This document shows, piece by piece, positions 48,972 to 61,926 of a DNA stretch of 64,000 nt. Source of the DNA: Xestospongia muta. Taxonomy: Eukaryota; Porifera; Demospongiae; Haplosclerida; Petrosiidae. The stretch is from assembly GCA_963693285.1 (NCBI GenBank), contig OY848918.1, forward strand, positions 19,479,484 through 19,543,483, written 5' to 3'. Under the pieces are notes generated by a model that saw nothing but the letters and a program-made list of their open reading frames with translations, ran no database searches and was not told where the DNA came from. Numbering within the stretch: position 1 is the stretch's first letter; each line of letters starts with the position of its first letter. The position numbers and the translations under genes are program-made.

Positions 48972-51300
48972 CCCTTTTTTAACGAATGACGCATATCGCG
49001 TCATCAAAATTGTGACCTCAGTTGACGAATGACGCGATCGCGTCATTTGAATTTACTAAGCAATAGCGCAACATTGACAGGTGGTTAGTGTGCATTTTCT
49101 ACAGTAGTAGCTCCTGTACTTGTTATTGCTTGTCTCTGAACCTGCATTCAGCATTTGACCCAAGTTTCCACTGTCTTTGTATTTAAAGTTAACACTCCAA
49201 GTTATTACTTCGTGTATTGATTCTTGTTGACATCTCACTCTGCACATCTCCACTTGCAACTTAACAGTCCAAGTTAGTAACTCACATTCATACGAACCAT
49301 GATAACGATAAGTATACTTGCACATTATAATTAGTACATCACTCAAATAAATGTAAACAATTAACAACAAATGCATTATGAAAATAGAATGACTGATAGA
49401 CGATTATTTACAAGAGACGAAGTCTTGGATATTATTGAAGATGAACCAATGTATCCAGGGAGTGAGGAAGAATTTGACACATTAGATGATGAGATGGAGG
49501 ACGACTACTGGTAATAAAATTATAAGATAATTTACAAAGTATATAAAACCTACCAATCTTAGTATAACAGAAGGTACATCTGTTGATGTCGAAAAGTCTC
49601 CAGTCCAATTACCTGCACCGCTATGGTAAATATCACAAATATTACCTTTTACTGATTCTGAAATAAATAGCTACCAACAAATAGAGTCACTTGCATGTCC
49701 ATCAAGTTCACTAAATGATACACCACTTTCAGCGTAAGTGAACACATGTCAAAAAAAAACAGTTTACCTAAAATCATAATAGGACTTCTCTTGAAAATCC
49801 TGTGTCTGCCACTAACAAATCTAAACAAAGGTAAGTTATACAATAAATGTACATTTCTCATCTGTAAATATCTTCATAGCCAATGTCCAAGAGACCACAC
49901 CCTAGGGGAGATAAAATAGTCAAACAATTACATGCCAGTCACTATAGATTCGTTTACAGAATCAGTAGGACCAACTGTTTCTATCCCTTCATCACCACTT
50001 GAGGCATTTATGCTATTTTTTACACAATCACTTCTACAACTGATAGTAGACGAGACAAACAGATATGCTGAAACATGTATGGGTGGAGAAAAGTATGCCA
50101 AATGGACAAAAGTATCTATTGAAGAATTGCAGGCATACTTGGGATTTATGATCGTAATGGCGATAGTAAAATCACCATCCCTATACGATTATTGGAAAAA
50201 TGACCCATATTATCACTACACCCCCACATCAGATCGAATTTCTTGAGATAGATTCATGGACATTTCACAATATCTCAATTTTGTAGACAATGCAACATTA
50301 GCACTACCAGATACACCACAATATGATCGTCTTGGTAAAGTAAGATCAATTCTGGAATTTCTTAACAACAAATTTCTTACATTATATAATCCAAATTGTG
50401 ACAACAGTATAGACGAGATAATCATAAAATTTAAGGGCAGATCAGCAATGAAACAATATTTTCCCAAAAAGCCTATCAAGAGAGGATTTAAAGTTTGGGT
50501 CAGGGCTGATAGTGACAATGGGTTTGTATGTGAATACCAAGTATACTGTGGAAAGGAGATCAGAAACAGGACTAGAGTCACGGATTGTCCGAGACTTAAA
50601 AAGAAGCATTGTCAGAAAAAACCATCACATATACTGTGATAACTTTTTTACAGGCATTCCACTTTTTAAGGATCTGCTAGAAGACAAAATTTATGCCTGT
50701 GGAACCATGCATTCAGATAGAAAGTTCTATCCAACAGAATTCAAACCAATTCTAAAGAAAGGTTTCAAGGAGAGGGGAGAATTCAAGCTATTACAACATG
50801 AAAGTTTGCTAATGACAGTGTGGCAAGACACAAAGGTAGTAAGTGCTCTTGTTACAAACTCTCAACCTTTGGCAACAACACAAGTGGAGAGGAAGCAACA
50901 AAATGGAGAAAAAAAAAACTAGTAAATTGTCCTCAACTAATAGCCAACTATAACCAAAAAATGGGTGGAGTTGATCGTAATGATCAACTGAGGCAATACT
51001 ACTGCCTCAATGCAAGAGGATATAAGGCTTATATGTACATCTTTTACTTTGTAACTGATGTTGTAATCACAAACACTTACCTCTTGTAAACATTCTTTCA
51101 CCACATCTCCATTCAAAACAATCAAAGACTTTTGTCTCAACTTAGGCCACCTTCTCATTGGATCGTATTGTGGTCGTAAGCGTCCTGGTTGTCCTTCATT
51201 GTGTCTACCAGTGAAAAAATTTTGTCAGCACCATTTTCCTCAAAAGCACGATGGCAGTAGACACAGGTGTCGCTACTGTTATGCATTTCTAAACAAACAA
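48972..51300 (+). mobile_element. piggyBac element, 3' end missing
   Basis: The left end begins CCCTTTTTTAACGAATGACG at 48972, preceded by GTAA (probably a mutated TTAA). Subterminal palindromes TGACGCATATCGCGTCA (48987-49003) and TGACGCGATCGCGTCA (49030-49045) follow. The transposase pseudogene is at 49371-51292. No matching right terminal repeat is found; the element runs directly into the repeat at 51310, so the right end was lost in a rearrangement. Confidence 0.82.
49371..51292 (+). pseudogene. piggyBac transposase pseudogene (DDD, RING-like CRD)
   Basis: The N-terminal exons 49371-49510, 49563-49625, 49671-49733 and 49783-49830, then a main exon from about 49880, keep phase. The first encodes MHYENRMTDRRLFTRDEVLD and an acidic tract. 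The catalytic core is clear: VWVRADSDNGFVCEYQVY, HHIYCDNFFTGIPLF and QKMGGVDRNDQL carry the three Asp residues of the family. The end has the Cys-rich zinc domain FCQHHFP ... RCRYC. Lesions: an in-frame TAG at about 49917, TGA at about 50244 (Arg to stop), frameshifts near 50570, in the A-run near 50910 and near 51088. It is inactive. Confidence 0.88.
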
Positions 51301-51309
51301 AGAGATACA

Positions 51310-51834
51310 CAATTACGTTAGAGTTGATTTAGTTAGTAGAGTTTCCTCATTCCAATGTAGTAGTTATTACTATCAAATTATGTATTATCTATAGACATCT
51401 TTATATTAGGAACACTGGTCAGTTGAAGGAACTACACTTATCCACACAACTACACTAAATAGTGTGGTGTTGTCAACTTTTAAAGAAAAAATATTCATGT
51501 TATCAACATTAACGTCATACTAAAACATCATCATTAACTGTTAAACAGATTGTGTTATTTTACTCATGTTGTATTATCTACTCATACATCACTATGCTGC
51601 CTGTAGTATAGCTTTATTTTGAATGTATTCATTCTTTAACTATTTATAAATTTTAATTACAACCAGTACTAACATAGAAAATCAAGGACATAATATTGAG
51701 TACTCATACAAGACTATGAAATGTAAATTGTAGTATAGCTTGATTCTGACAAGTAACTTTCACTCATATTAATAATTAAAGGTCTGTTCAATCAAGCTGT
51801 TCAGTCCAGTGTTTACACACTTTCTATGTATTCA
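51310..51834. repeat. Copy of the 21770-22320 repeat
   Basis: It begins with the leader-like GTTGATTTAGTTAGTAGAG sequence also found at 21797 and 24740. It continues collinearly with 21770-22320 to the TTAA at 51835, where the next piggyBac end starts. Non-coding. Confidence 0.75.
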
Positions 51835-51838
51835 TTAA

Positions 51839-52610
51839 CCCTTACAGGACCAATGTCACATATTTGTGACACTTCTACCATCTGTGTGAGACCAATGTCA
51901 CAAAAATGTGACCAGCAAGTTTTTATAGTGAGACCAATGTCACACATTTGTGACAAGTTAATAATTTGATATTTTATATTACTTAAGTTAGTTTAAACTG
52001 CATATTTATCATTATTTTTGTCATTTTTAGAAATTATTAATATTCATTAATATTAATTAATAATTACTAATTAATAAACGCGCATAGAGGAGAGGCTGCT
52101 TGTATCTATAGTAATCAATAAACAACATGGCATGCAGGATCACAACAGAACAAGTGCTAGAAATTTTGGATGAAAAGCTAGATGTAGGACTAAATATGGA
52201 GTATGGAGAAGGTGATGAAAGTGACAGTGATGTAGATGATACGTTTTTGGAAGAGAGGATTTGGGATGATCTGGAGTATAATGAAGATGGTGTATTAGAT
52301 AATAGTTTTGTAGAATGTGATAGTAGCAGTAGTGAAGGTGGTGATATTGAGAATGACACTGACAATAGAACACGAACAGGACATTGTACTGTTAGAGGTT
52401 GTGTTAGAGGATGTGGTACAGATGGTAGAGGTCATGGTATACTTAGGGGAAGTGGCACTGTTCAACAAAGAATTTTTGATACTAGTAGATAGGATGATAC
52501 TCCTAGAAGAAGACGTGGTCCAACTGGTGGGCGTGGTATACGAGGACGTGGCCAAGGTAGAAGACAATCCACACAAGATATGAATTTGAATTGGACAATA
52601 ATTTTTTAAT
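51839..52610 (+). mobile_element. 5' end of a second piggyBac family
   Basis: TTAA at 51835-51838 is followed by CCCTTACAGGACCAATGTCA. Three iterated palindromic repeats follow, each of the form GACCAATGTCACA-N-TGTGAC: 51855-51870, 51897-51912 and 51939-51954. A transposase N-terminal pseudogene is at 52127. No catalytic core or right end is found. From 52209 onward the sequence is copy B of the segmental duplication, so the element predates the duplication. Confidence 0.78.
52127..52610 (+). pseudogene. piggyBac transposase N-terminal relic (copy B)
   Basis: It opens at ATG 52127 with MACRITTEQVLEILDEKLDV, similar to the TRDEVLDIIEDE start of the piggyBac gene at 49371. An acidic-Ser region and an Arg/Gly-rich stretch (GGRGIRGRGQGRR) follow. 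A TAG at 52490-52492 interrupts the frame; copy A has AGA there. The frame ends near 52609. Only the disordered DNA-binding or targeting N terminus remains. Confidence 0.65.
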
Positions 52611-54313
52611 TTAAATTCAAGTTTTCTTAAAATTCATTTTGTATAGTAGCCAATGTTTTTTCATTTATATTGTGTTACTTTAACAATGCATGTGTTTATC
52701 GAAGATATCAACAAACTCAGCGTCGTCAATACTTCAAAATGGTATAAAAAAGTCAAAATGACAGAATTGACCCAAGTGGTCTTTTTTCGCATATCCAGTC
52801 ACATATATTTAAAATAAAAAGGAGAAGACAATAGATAAACACATAGCTCATGCCATCTTATATAATAGTGATAATACAACTGCCTAGCCCAAATAAATTG
52901 ATAAGACAACAGCTCTTCTTATATTGCACGTTGAAATCTTAACAAAATGAGATTCTTGACCTATTTTAAGATATATGCATTCACACAATAGCAAATTCAT
53001 GTCCTTTTTTAATTTAGCTGAATTATTGTTTATTACTAATAACTTACTCTATGTAGCAAATTAATATCCTACTGTAATTATCAAAAATAAATAATGATTA
53101 ATAATTATTGGTCATCTTAGCTTCTCAACTTACATGCTGTTGCTGTCTCTGATGCATTTGGTAATACAATCAACCACAGAGCATTATAAACTGTTGATAA
53201 GCAGTGAGCTTTTACAATTCTAGTATGTCCTTCCCCAGCTTTGTCTAAAGCTTCTTTGATGACTTGTTCACTCTCACTCTATAGCATTGTTAATATGCCA
53301 ACTATGGTTGTTATCATCTTTGGTAGTAGGTATTACTGGTTATGTTTTGTAATGGTTTCATACAACTACATTCTTATTCTATTTCTGTGTGTAATTGTGA
53401 ATCAGTGTTGGAAGAAATATAAATCCAAGTTCAAAAAGAGGCAAGCCACATTATGAAAGTGTAATTATCAATATCTAATCATCTGAAAACGATGAATTGA
53501 GACAAACAGCAAACTCTTTTATTACTTGAGATTAAATCTAGCAATGTTCCAGATCATTAATAACAGTATTAGTAATTATAATATATATTATTACAATGTT
53601 CTATTTCTTGGTATATATTTATACGTACACATAATTGCAACCCAAACAGTAAAAGTATTATGTACCTGTAGTGTATACATTGAGACATAAGTAAGTCATG
53701 GAGATATCGTGATTTTCTATGCAAAAAAAATTAACCAACAATCAATACTGATGCTCACAAGTTTACATTACTCATTTATTTAGTGGTATTATCTACAGAC
53801 TATACTTTGTTTAAGTGTGTTCTTCATGACAAGCACACCAGTTAATTAATAAAGAGAAATCAGTTTTATTTCATTGTTGCAATATAATTAAATTATATAA
53901 AATTAAAATAACTTTTCAAGTCACATAACTTATATGTATGGTTGTATATGAACAATTTTTTGCTTCTATATTAAATGACTTTGTATTATGGTATACTGTA
54001 ACTAATAATCAGACCTTTATAAACACCAATTAAACCAAGTTGTGGAAAATGTACAAAGAAAATGAAACAGTTATTGTACACATATTGTTTTTGAGTTTGT
54101 CAATATATCAAATTTCCCTTTTGAAAACTGGAGTTCACTAGATGTGTAGCAACAATAACAAAATTAGTTAAGATAATCTTTAATGACACACATCCACAAT
54201 TATGATACGAATAGAAAGCTTTGTTTGTATTTTAATCATTGCTACAAAATAAACAATGCATCATGTGATTATTGCATGTTATGTAGCATAATTTTTTTAT
54301 TGTATACTAATAC

Positions 54314-55084
54314 CAGGAGCTCATGAGCGTCGCGAAGCGACGCAAAGGAGCGTCAAACTCCCTTCACCAACTGTTGTCGAATCAAGGCTTAGAACATATG
54401 TCCATATATGGACATAACTGCTAAGTGTTTTGCATTTTAATAGCTTCTGGGCTGTAACCTCTTAGTAGGTGTGCTTTAAATAGATAAGTTTAAGAGAAGT
54501 CAAGAAGTCAAGAAGATAGCCAAGCGACCTTGAACAACATAAATCATTATATTCCGACACAAGGTAACTCCAAAGTGTCCTGGTGTTCTGTGTGGACAAG
54601 GTGTCACAGGCCAAAGTGCCTACTTCCTTGTACCACGCAGCAAGGAAACTACCAAAACGTTCGTTATCCTTGTAATGGACGCAAAAAAGCTGGCAGAAAG
54701 TTCTTTATAAGAACTCCAGCAACTTCCCTAGCCTGAGACTAGTTTTCATGTATTGCCAGAGAACTAGTCTTGTTGAATAAAGTGATATATGTTGTTCAAC
54801 TGTTTCCACTTCTTTAATGACAAAAACCTCCATAACCTTCAAGTCCAATTAAACGTATCTCGATGTACATAACTTCTTTCTTAGTTTCGACTTCTTCGTT
54901 TTACTCGCCATATGATTGTAATAATATTCATTGGTCCGTCACGTACTTAGCAGTACTTATGCTACGTAAGTGTATTTTCCTTATATGGAATAATCCTTGA
55001 CCGTGTTTCGACAATGGTTAGAATACAAATATAATGGCAGTTTGACGCTCCTTCGAGTCGCTTCGCGACGCTCATGCGCTCCTG
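54314..55084. mobile_element. 771-bp MITE with 7-bp target-site duplication
   Basis: It is flanked by CTAATAC at 54307-54313 and 55085-55091; copy A has a single CTAATAC at the same position. The termini start CAGGAGC and form inverted repeats of about 45 bp (GCGTCGCGAAGCGAC core) with a few mismatches. It has no transposase; the short frame at 54530-54736 has no recognisable domain. The empty site in copy A proves insertion after the duplication. The 7-bp duplication does not fit Tc1 (TA), piggyBac (TTAA) or hAT (8 bp), so the superfamily is open. Confidence 0.9.
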
Positions 55085-55419
55085 CTAATACTTAATCCTC
55101 TTGGCTCAACATTAATCTATCATATTAAAGTTCAATAATTATGGATTTGGTTTTAGTCACTGTATTAATTCTGATATGTTTGTTTGCACTGGTGGTGATA
55201 TAGCTGTAATATTTAGAGACACTCAATAAACCTCTTCTAATATGACACCTGTCAATGTTGTATTGTCACAGTCAAAGTATTTATATTATAACCTGCATTT
55301 ATACCAGATGTATTTCTATTCACTTTGATGCAACATGTAATACATAAAATCCCTATAGGTGGTACTGATGGGTTAATTGTACTATATGACCAGTCTTGTG
55401 TGGCTAAAATGAAAGTCAG

Positions 55420-55852
55420 GAGCATACTTGCTTTAGCTTTAATACTGGAAGAGTGAGAGTGTCCTTACTATTGTCATTTGATAAAAGTATGATGAATTCT
55501 CAATTTTCACTAAAATATGTAGACAAACATGATGGAGGTATTTTCCCATCAAGTAAACAAATTGATGGTGTATGCATTACTGTTGTTCTATTTGTGTTTC
55601 CTGGTGTAGTTAATTCACATATAGTAATTACCATAAACTAGAGATAATGTCTCCAAATATCTTAAATTTAACAAAAGACAAACACTTGTATATCTCTCAG
55701 GTAGTAAGTGTACTCATATCAATTACAATGTTCTCAGTAAACTAGATGAATTAAAACATGGAAAATGAAGTATTACAACACCAGGCAATCCACCATCATG
55801 GTCAGCTAAAATATATGTGTATTCTTGTCCTATAAGGTTCATATTAAATGAA
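55420..55852 (+). pseudogene. Candidate exons of copy B, broken
   Basis: Equivalents of the copy A exons 3056-3203 and 3336-3488 lie at 55420-55567 and 55700-55852. The second has a TGA at 55766-55768 (copy A has TTA). The splice borders are kept. If the gene was real, this copy is inactive. Confidence 0.35.
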
Positions 55853-56059
55853 GGTGAGTGTGTATGTAATATAGCTTTATCACTGATATTTTATCTACAA
55901 CAAAATGTAACAACACTACAGTCACTATTTCTATATACATCTATTGGTCAATGGTTGAGTTAACTGTACACTCTTAAGAGAATATTTTGCAATTGAAATT
56001 ATAAATACTAATTGCATTCCTTAGTAATAATCAAAAATTAATCATTCCATAAAAAACAA

Positions 56060-56091
56060 CCAGGCGTTCTACTCTTTAGTAGAACGCCTGG
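56060..56091. repeat. Perfect 14-bp hairpin (copy B)
   Basis: Identical to 3695-3726 in arms and loop. Confidence 0.8.
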
Positions 56092-56414
56092 GTACGAGGC
56101 TATGTAGACACATACTTGTAGTATAAGTGTTATTAGTGTAATATGAGTATTATATTATTATTACTGTGACGTGTAATTCAAAAGACTTCGAACACCCTGG
56201 CTAAAGTCGTATTATTGAGTTTATTAAGTTAACCACAGATACTTGTGTAGTGTTTCTGTATTTTTGAAAAAAAACTTAATACGAGGAGTGGCATGGAGTC
56301 CCTTTTTCCTGTATACATATAGTTTTGTTTCTCTATGAGTTGATTTGATGACTGCTATAAAAACTAAATGAAATTATTACTAATGAAGTATTTTTTCTAT
56401 AGGGTCAAATTTGC

Positions 56415-56418
<4 letters not shown>

Positions 56419-56477
<59 letters not shown>

Positions 56478-57330
56478 ATTATTATTTGTTTCCCAATGCA
56501 ACAAAATGATATGAAATAATTTGGCAGATGAGAATCAAAGTCAAAGGAGCTGCATTGGAGGCATGCCAATACTTTCTACTGGCACCCACCTGGTTAATTA
56601 AGAGAGAGCTGAATGGTTAAATTTAGGGTAGATAGGGAGGTGACTGCACTTGTTACAGGGACATACGACATGAAAAGTACATGTGTTGGATGGATCCAAA
56701 TAATGTAAGTCGCTCCAGAGCACCTGCTTTAGATGTAGTTTGATAGTAGGGAGTGAAATAGAGAAATTAATTGGTGGAAGGGAATTCTATAGATGAACTA
56801 GACGACAAAAGTAAGAATGCTGAGAGAGTTTTGTTGGCTGAGAGCAATGAACTAATTTGGAAAAGGAAGAGGATCGTGTCTTGGCACTAAAAAAAGAAAC
56901 ATAATCAAGTACCGGGAAACTAGGATCAGGGAACTTCAGACACTTGATGAAAAACATGATATCAGAAAGCTCAAACACATACATCAGTGGAAGCAGGTTG
57001 AGGGAGATAAGCCTGTTTGGATCCCGATAGTTAGAAGAGTAATCACCCAGAACAAATTTAGTTGCACATCACTGGATTCTCTCTAGGGAAGTGAAATCTT
57101 TCACAAGACGTGGTCTCCATACTTGAGAACAGTAAGTAAGTTTAGATCGCACCAATGAAAGATAGAGGAGCTTCTTGACTTTCACTGAAACAGTGGATGA
57201 GAAGGTTCGTCATATCAGACATAGCTTGCAATACGCTTCACGGGAGATCATGTCGTAATGGTGTAACCAAGAGAGATTATTGGAGAAAATAACTTCAAGG
57301 TCCTTACATTGGTTTGTATTCATCTATAAA
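56419..57330 (-). mobile_element. 5'-truncated CR1/L2-like LINE (copy B)
   Basis: Partner of 4054-4935, so the LINE inserted before the duplication. Copy B keeps a longer open piece (56984-56787, minus strand) with FELSDIMFFIKCLKFPDPSF and TRSSSFSKLVHCSQ, where copy A is frameshifted. Copy B then reads NSLPPINFSISLPTIKLHLK after a stop where Trp is expected, and ends with HVVCPCNKCSHLP. The (TTA)n tail has grown to about 68 bases. Confidence 0.75.
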
Positions 57331-58437
57331 ATAAAACAAATTATATTATATACATCACAATAGCACTACTATATGTATGGTCTGTCACTGTTACTACTAT
57401 GTTTGGTAAGTCACTGTCGTTATTGTGTTGTCAATATACCATCTATTAAAATTCATTGGTGTGTAAATTGGGCACTTATCAATTATAGCTTTCACAAAGT
57501 AATGTCTATCTTTAGTAAAATTCCTTTATTTCTAATTTCTTATATATTTCAGACAATGAGAACTATATTTCCTATGTATAAGTTGGACATGATCACTTAT
57601 TATATATTCAACTAATCATTGGTCACCTGATCAGTCAGTTCCAATTATCATACACTCTGAACCAAAACTGTAGTAAAGAGGAGGGGATATCATATATCAG
57701 TTATAAGGGCTAGCTATTTTTTCTTAGTACCTTCCCAAAAGCCTCACAATGAGGTTTGAAATCTTGGGTAATTACTGATGAATGTGTAACTGGGACATTT
57801 ACACTAAAAAACCAGAGGACATGTACAGTGATGGTGATTTACCATTGTTGACATGTGTCTATTTCCCTCACAACATACCTTTGAGGTTAGGGATATAATT
57901 TCTTTGAAAACTACATAAGTCTGTACTTATGTAGACAATTATTAGAAACTGATTTTTAAAGCTGTGATAGAGTCAGGCTAAACTGAAAACGAATACCTGA
58001 ATGGTTCTAGAAAAACAAAAATCATAAATGAAATGGTGAAATGACAACATACTATGATGGATGCATACTTGAAGTTAAATGCACGGATAAGAAAGTTGTG
58101 GCTATCATTTTTAGCAGTTATAGTGACTTTATAGTGAATTTAGATTCAAACATGAACCCATACTTATCAAGAGGACATTAAGACCATCCAGAAGGCAGCA
58201 ATCATTCACCATTATAATAGCTAGATGGGAGGAATATACAAAAAGGATTAGTTAGTTATGTACTAAGGATTTCCTCACATTTCAGTAAATGGTAGAAATT
58301 AATATTTTCCACTAACTACATGCCACTTTCATAAATGAGTACATCATGTGCAAAGAATCTAAACCTGGCTATTGCTCTAACATACAGATTTCTGTAGTAG
58401 CTTGAGCCCTTATCAATATACAGTCAACAATACATAC

Positions 58438-58519
<82 letters not shown>

Positions 58520-61467
58520 TATTATATATGCAAAGTACCCGCCACACTACAAGATAATGTCTAAATCCGACTAAATGAACGTCATTTCCAAGTCCCCAGT
58601 GTAAAAAGTGACTGTAAAATATACATCAGAAGATAATCTGGTAAATGAAAACAAACCAACATCAAATATTACATATGTTATATTCATCTATAAATATATC
58701 CTTGTTTAAAGATGTATCATACATTCGAAAACTATAAAAACATTCATCCAATATATTAGTCAAATATAATATATTATATTAGTACACACTCACACACACT
58801 CATATTGTTAACATAGTAATTCATATTATTATATTATCTAGGTATAAGGCATAGACAGGAAAATACACATGCACACAGTCAAACACGCACAATCAAAACA
58901 ACGTAGACTCTCACACAATCTTATCTGCTGTTTCCTCAACATTCTATCTTGAAATTAACTCAAATGTCATACTCCATTAATGTTCAGTCAAACACGGGGA
59001 GGATAAAACAACTATAACACATGCACTTTATTCTATTCCAAAACTTGACTGAAAATGAACTTGTGAAAAGGAAAAGGAATGAAATAGAAATGAAAACTAT
59101 TTTAGGAAAAATGAGTTTATTTCGTAAAAACCTTACCATTTGTATGAAACAATAGTACAAAGACTTGACAGACCTCAACTATCTCCCTTCAATCTTCAAC
59201 CCGTAGCAAAACATGCAATTTTTTTAGACTTCTACTACTAATAGAACTGCTTCTACTCTAAATAGAAGTAACTAACAATTCTATCTAATTTCATCACGCA
59301 CCACATAACAACAAGCAATATTTTTGCATAACGCAGATAAAGAAGTAATATAAAATTGAATCTGCTGTTAATTATCTGTGGGTCGATGCTAATATTTTAA
59401 TGAAAAAAGGGAAATTCGAACAAGAAGTAGCTAATGTTAAGGATATCAAACCTTATAGTATCATGATAATTAATTGCAATAGAAATAAATAAAGATAGCA
59501 GTATGTAGATTATACTAAATAATGTTTATAATTTAGTATAATACCCTCCTAGATAGATAATAAACATTTTTATTTATTTCCATCAATGTATCTTCGTACA
59601 CGTTGTCTTTTAAATTTCTTGTGTGTGATGGTTCACACTTTCAATACTTTTTTGTGAATAAAGTTTTTGTAACCCTCAAAAAACAATAGAGCTGTCATTA
59701 ATAAAGGGATGTATTTGATCTAGTTGTTTGAACCTCTTTTATTAGCAAAAGTCAACACAGTATTTGTTGCCTCTCATGAAGATGAATTGGAGTGATACGC
59801 TTGGACATTTAAAATTTGAAGAGAAACTTTTCACATGACAAAAATGATACTAGTTAGAAAAAGTAAACAAACACATTTGCAATAACTGCTATGAGTAAAG
59901 TGATAGTCAGAATTGTCTCATTTATTCTTGTAATCTTTTAAGTTTCATATCCTATTAAAGAACATAAAACTGCCGGTTATATTGTCATTTTTAGACAAGG
60001 ACAAATCTAATTTTTCAGCATTAAAGGCATCTTTAAAATAAATAATGTATATTCTGTAATTGTAAAGTGATCTCCTATTTTTTACAGTCTTGCACTTCTT
60101 CTTACTTGCAAATATTACCTTTATAATTATTATACAAACTAAGTTTGTGATTAATGCTTTTCTTCACTAATGGTATTTAATAAATTCAAACTAATTTCAA
60201 TATCTAAAAATTAAATTCAATGTAATAATTTCACCAAAATTCTAGTGTAAATAATGTATATAATAATATGGTGACAGAATATATGCTACTGGACATACCT
60301 TCAATATGAGCAGAATGGTTATTTTCTAGAGGAACAAGTTTATTTCATAGTCATTTCCTCCTCATTAACAATATTACTGCTAGAAAACATACTCTAATTT
60401 GCTAAATATACAAAATAACACTGAATTATATAAGTGCACAACTAAACCCATACCTTTCACATCTATCTTGACAGACATTTGAAGATTAACAAATGTGGGA
60501 AATACATAATGTTCTACTTAAACAAAAGTAAGGAATCAAAAACTTTATAATGAATATTATTTGGTTGATTTTGATCCTCACAATACAGGTATTGTGTACA
60601 AACTGGTAAAATTTGGTTGAAGTTCACATGAAAATCTATCATTTATTATGATTGCTGAGTCACAAAACAATTTTTCATCAAATGAAGTAGTTATATATTC
60701 ATTAGGAAATATGATTAAGCAGTATTATACTTCATAAGAGGAATCGCAACATAAATATAGTTTATACTATAATAACACATGACAGAAGCTTGTGAGACGA
60801 TATATAACGCAACTACACATAATTCTACTAATTGAGATAAAATTTGTACATGTACTAATGATCAAATACAATAGAACAAAGTACAACAGATGAATGTGCA
60901 TAATATTTAAACAAATGATCACCATATCATTGTACAAGAGCCAGAACATGAACTTTAGGCGTAGATGTCTTCAGAGATGATGCAAAAACATTAGACCACT
61001 TAGTAGCAATTGGAATAGACTTTTGTGAACAAAATTTGCATGAAATGAATTCTTCACAATTAATTATACATTTTTGTAATCTTTGCAAAACGTGAACATC
61101 TTGACTATGTCTATTGTTTGATACAAGCAATTGTACATTCTATGTAAATAGAAAAGCTCATTGTCACTGAGTACTTCTCCTTGAAAAGCAAACTAAGTCC
61201 TGATGAATTATTTTTCAGCATCAGTTTTCGACACAGTGCATGAAAAACTCTTTATTTGTTGCATTATCAAAAGATCTTGTGACTGACAAAACTAACTATA
61301 ATTACTTTCAGATTTCCATTGAGTCTGTTCATATATAGTTTATAGAAATTCATCCTAATGGCTCATTAAAGTACTTAATTGTTTGTCCCTCTGCATTTCT
61401 GAAAACTTTAAAAATATTTATTTTTCTTGCAAAATCTAATTGCTAATCTCAGAAATACACAATGCAT
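57331..61467. other. Spacer in copy B
   Basis: No gene is supported. It includes the expanded (AT)n tract at 58448-58530 with a few interruptions, and several deletions relative to copy A (near 59530 and 59855). Confidence 0.5.
58448..58530. repeat. Expanded (AT)n microsatellite
   Basis: An AT dinucleotide tract with a few interruptions, three times longer than its partner at 5959-5984. Confidence 0.9.
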
Positions 61468-61577
61468 AGGATCAAAGACATGCCAACACACTACATTATA
61501 ATGTAGTATGTTGGCATGTCTTTGATCCTAATTTTGTTTGTTACTTAGTTTAATTAAACTGAGGAACAAACAAAATT
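61468..61577. repeat. Double palindrome specific to copy B
   Basis: Arm A (61468-61498) is followed directly by its complement A' (61499-61529; one mismatch). Then comes B' (61530-61553) and its complement B (61554-61577; two mismatches). Copy A has only A joined to B at about 10354-10407. The A A' B' B order is what two fold-back-extended DNA ends joined together would give. Confidence 0.88.
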
Positions 61578-61926
61578 TCAGAGTATTTAACACCATATTC
61601 ACAATAAATGTAAAATTTCTCGTTAAGGAAGTAGTGAGGAACAAAACTTGATTGAAACAACTATTTATCATTTAAGTGTTATTACGATTTCTATTTATGG
61701 TAGAAATTATTCTTTTTATGAAATTAAAAGTAATTTCTTCTGATCAGCCACGAGGCATTGTGGGCAGGAGATGCATGAAAATAGTACCATTTGTTTTTTT
61801 ATAAATGGTTAGGTTTTACTCACATGTAGTTTAGAAATGGTCTAAACACTGCACTACTTAGATTGATACATGTTGCTTGTGTACATTTTGTTGTCCTGTC
61901 TTTGCCTTATACTTGGAGAGAATATT

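Noticed and set aside
52057..52583. Several Ser/Thr/Tyr/His-rich frames on the minus strand
   Set aside because: They are antisense of the acidic and Arg/Gly-rich piggyBac N-terminal relic.
54530..54736. 68-codon frame inside the 771-bp MITE
   Set aside because: No similarity to any transposase that I recognise; MITEs of this size are non-coding.
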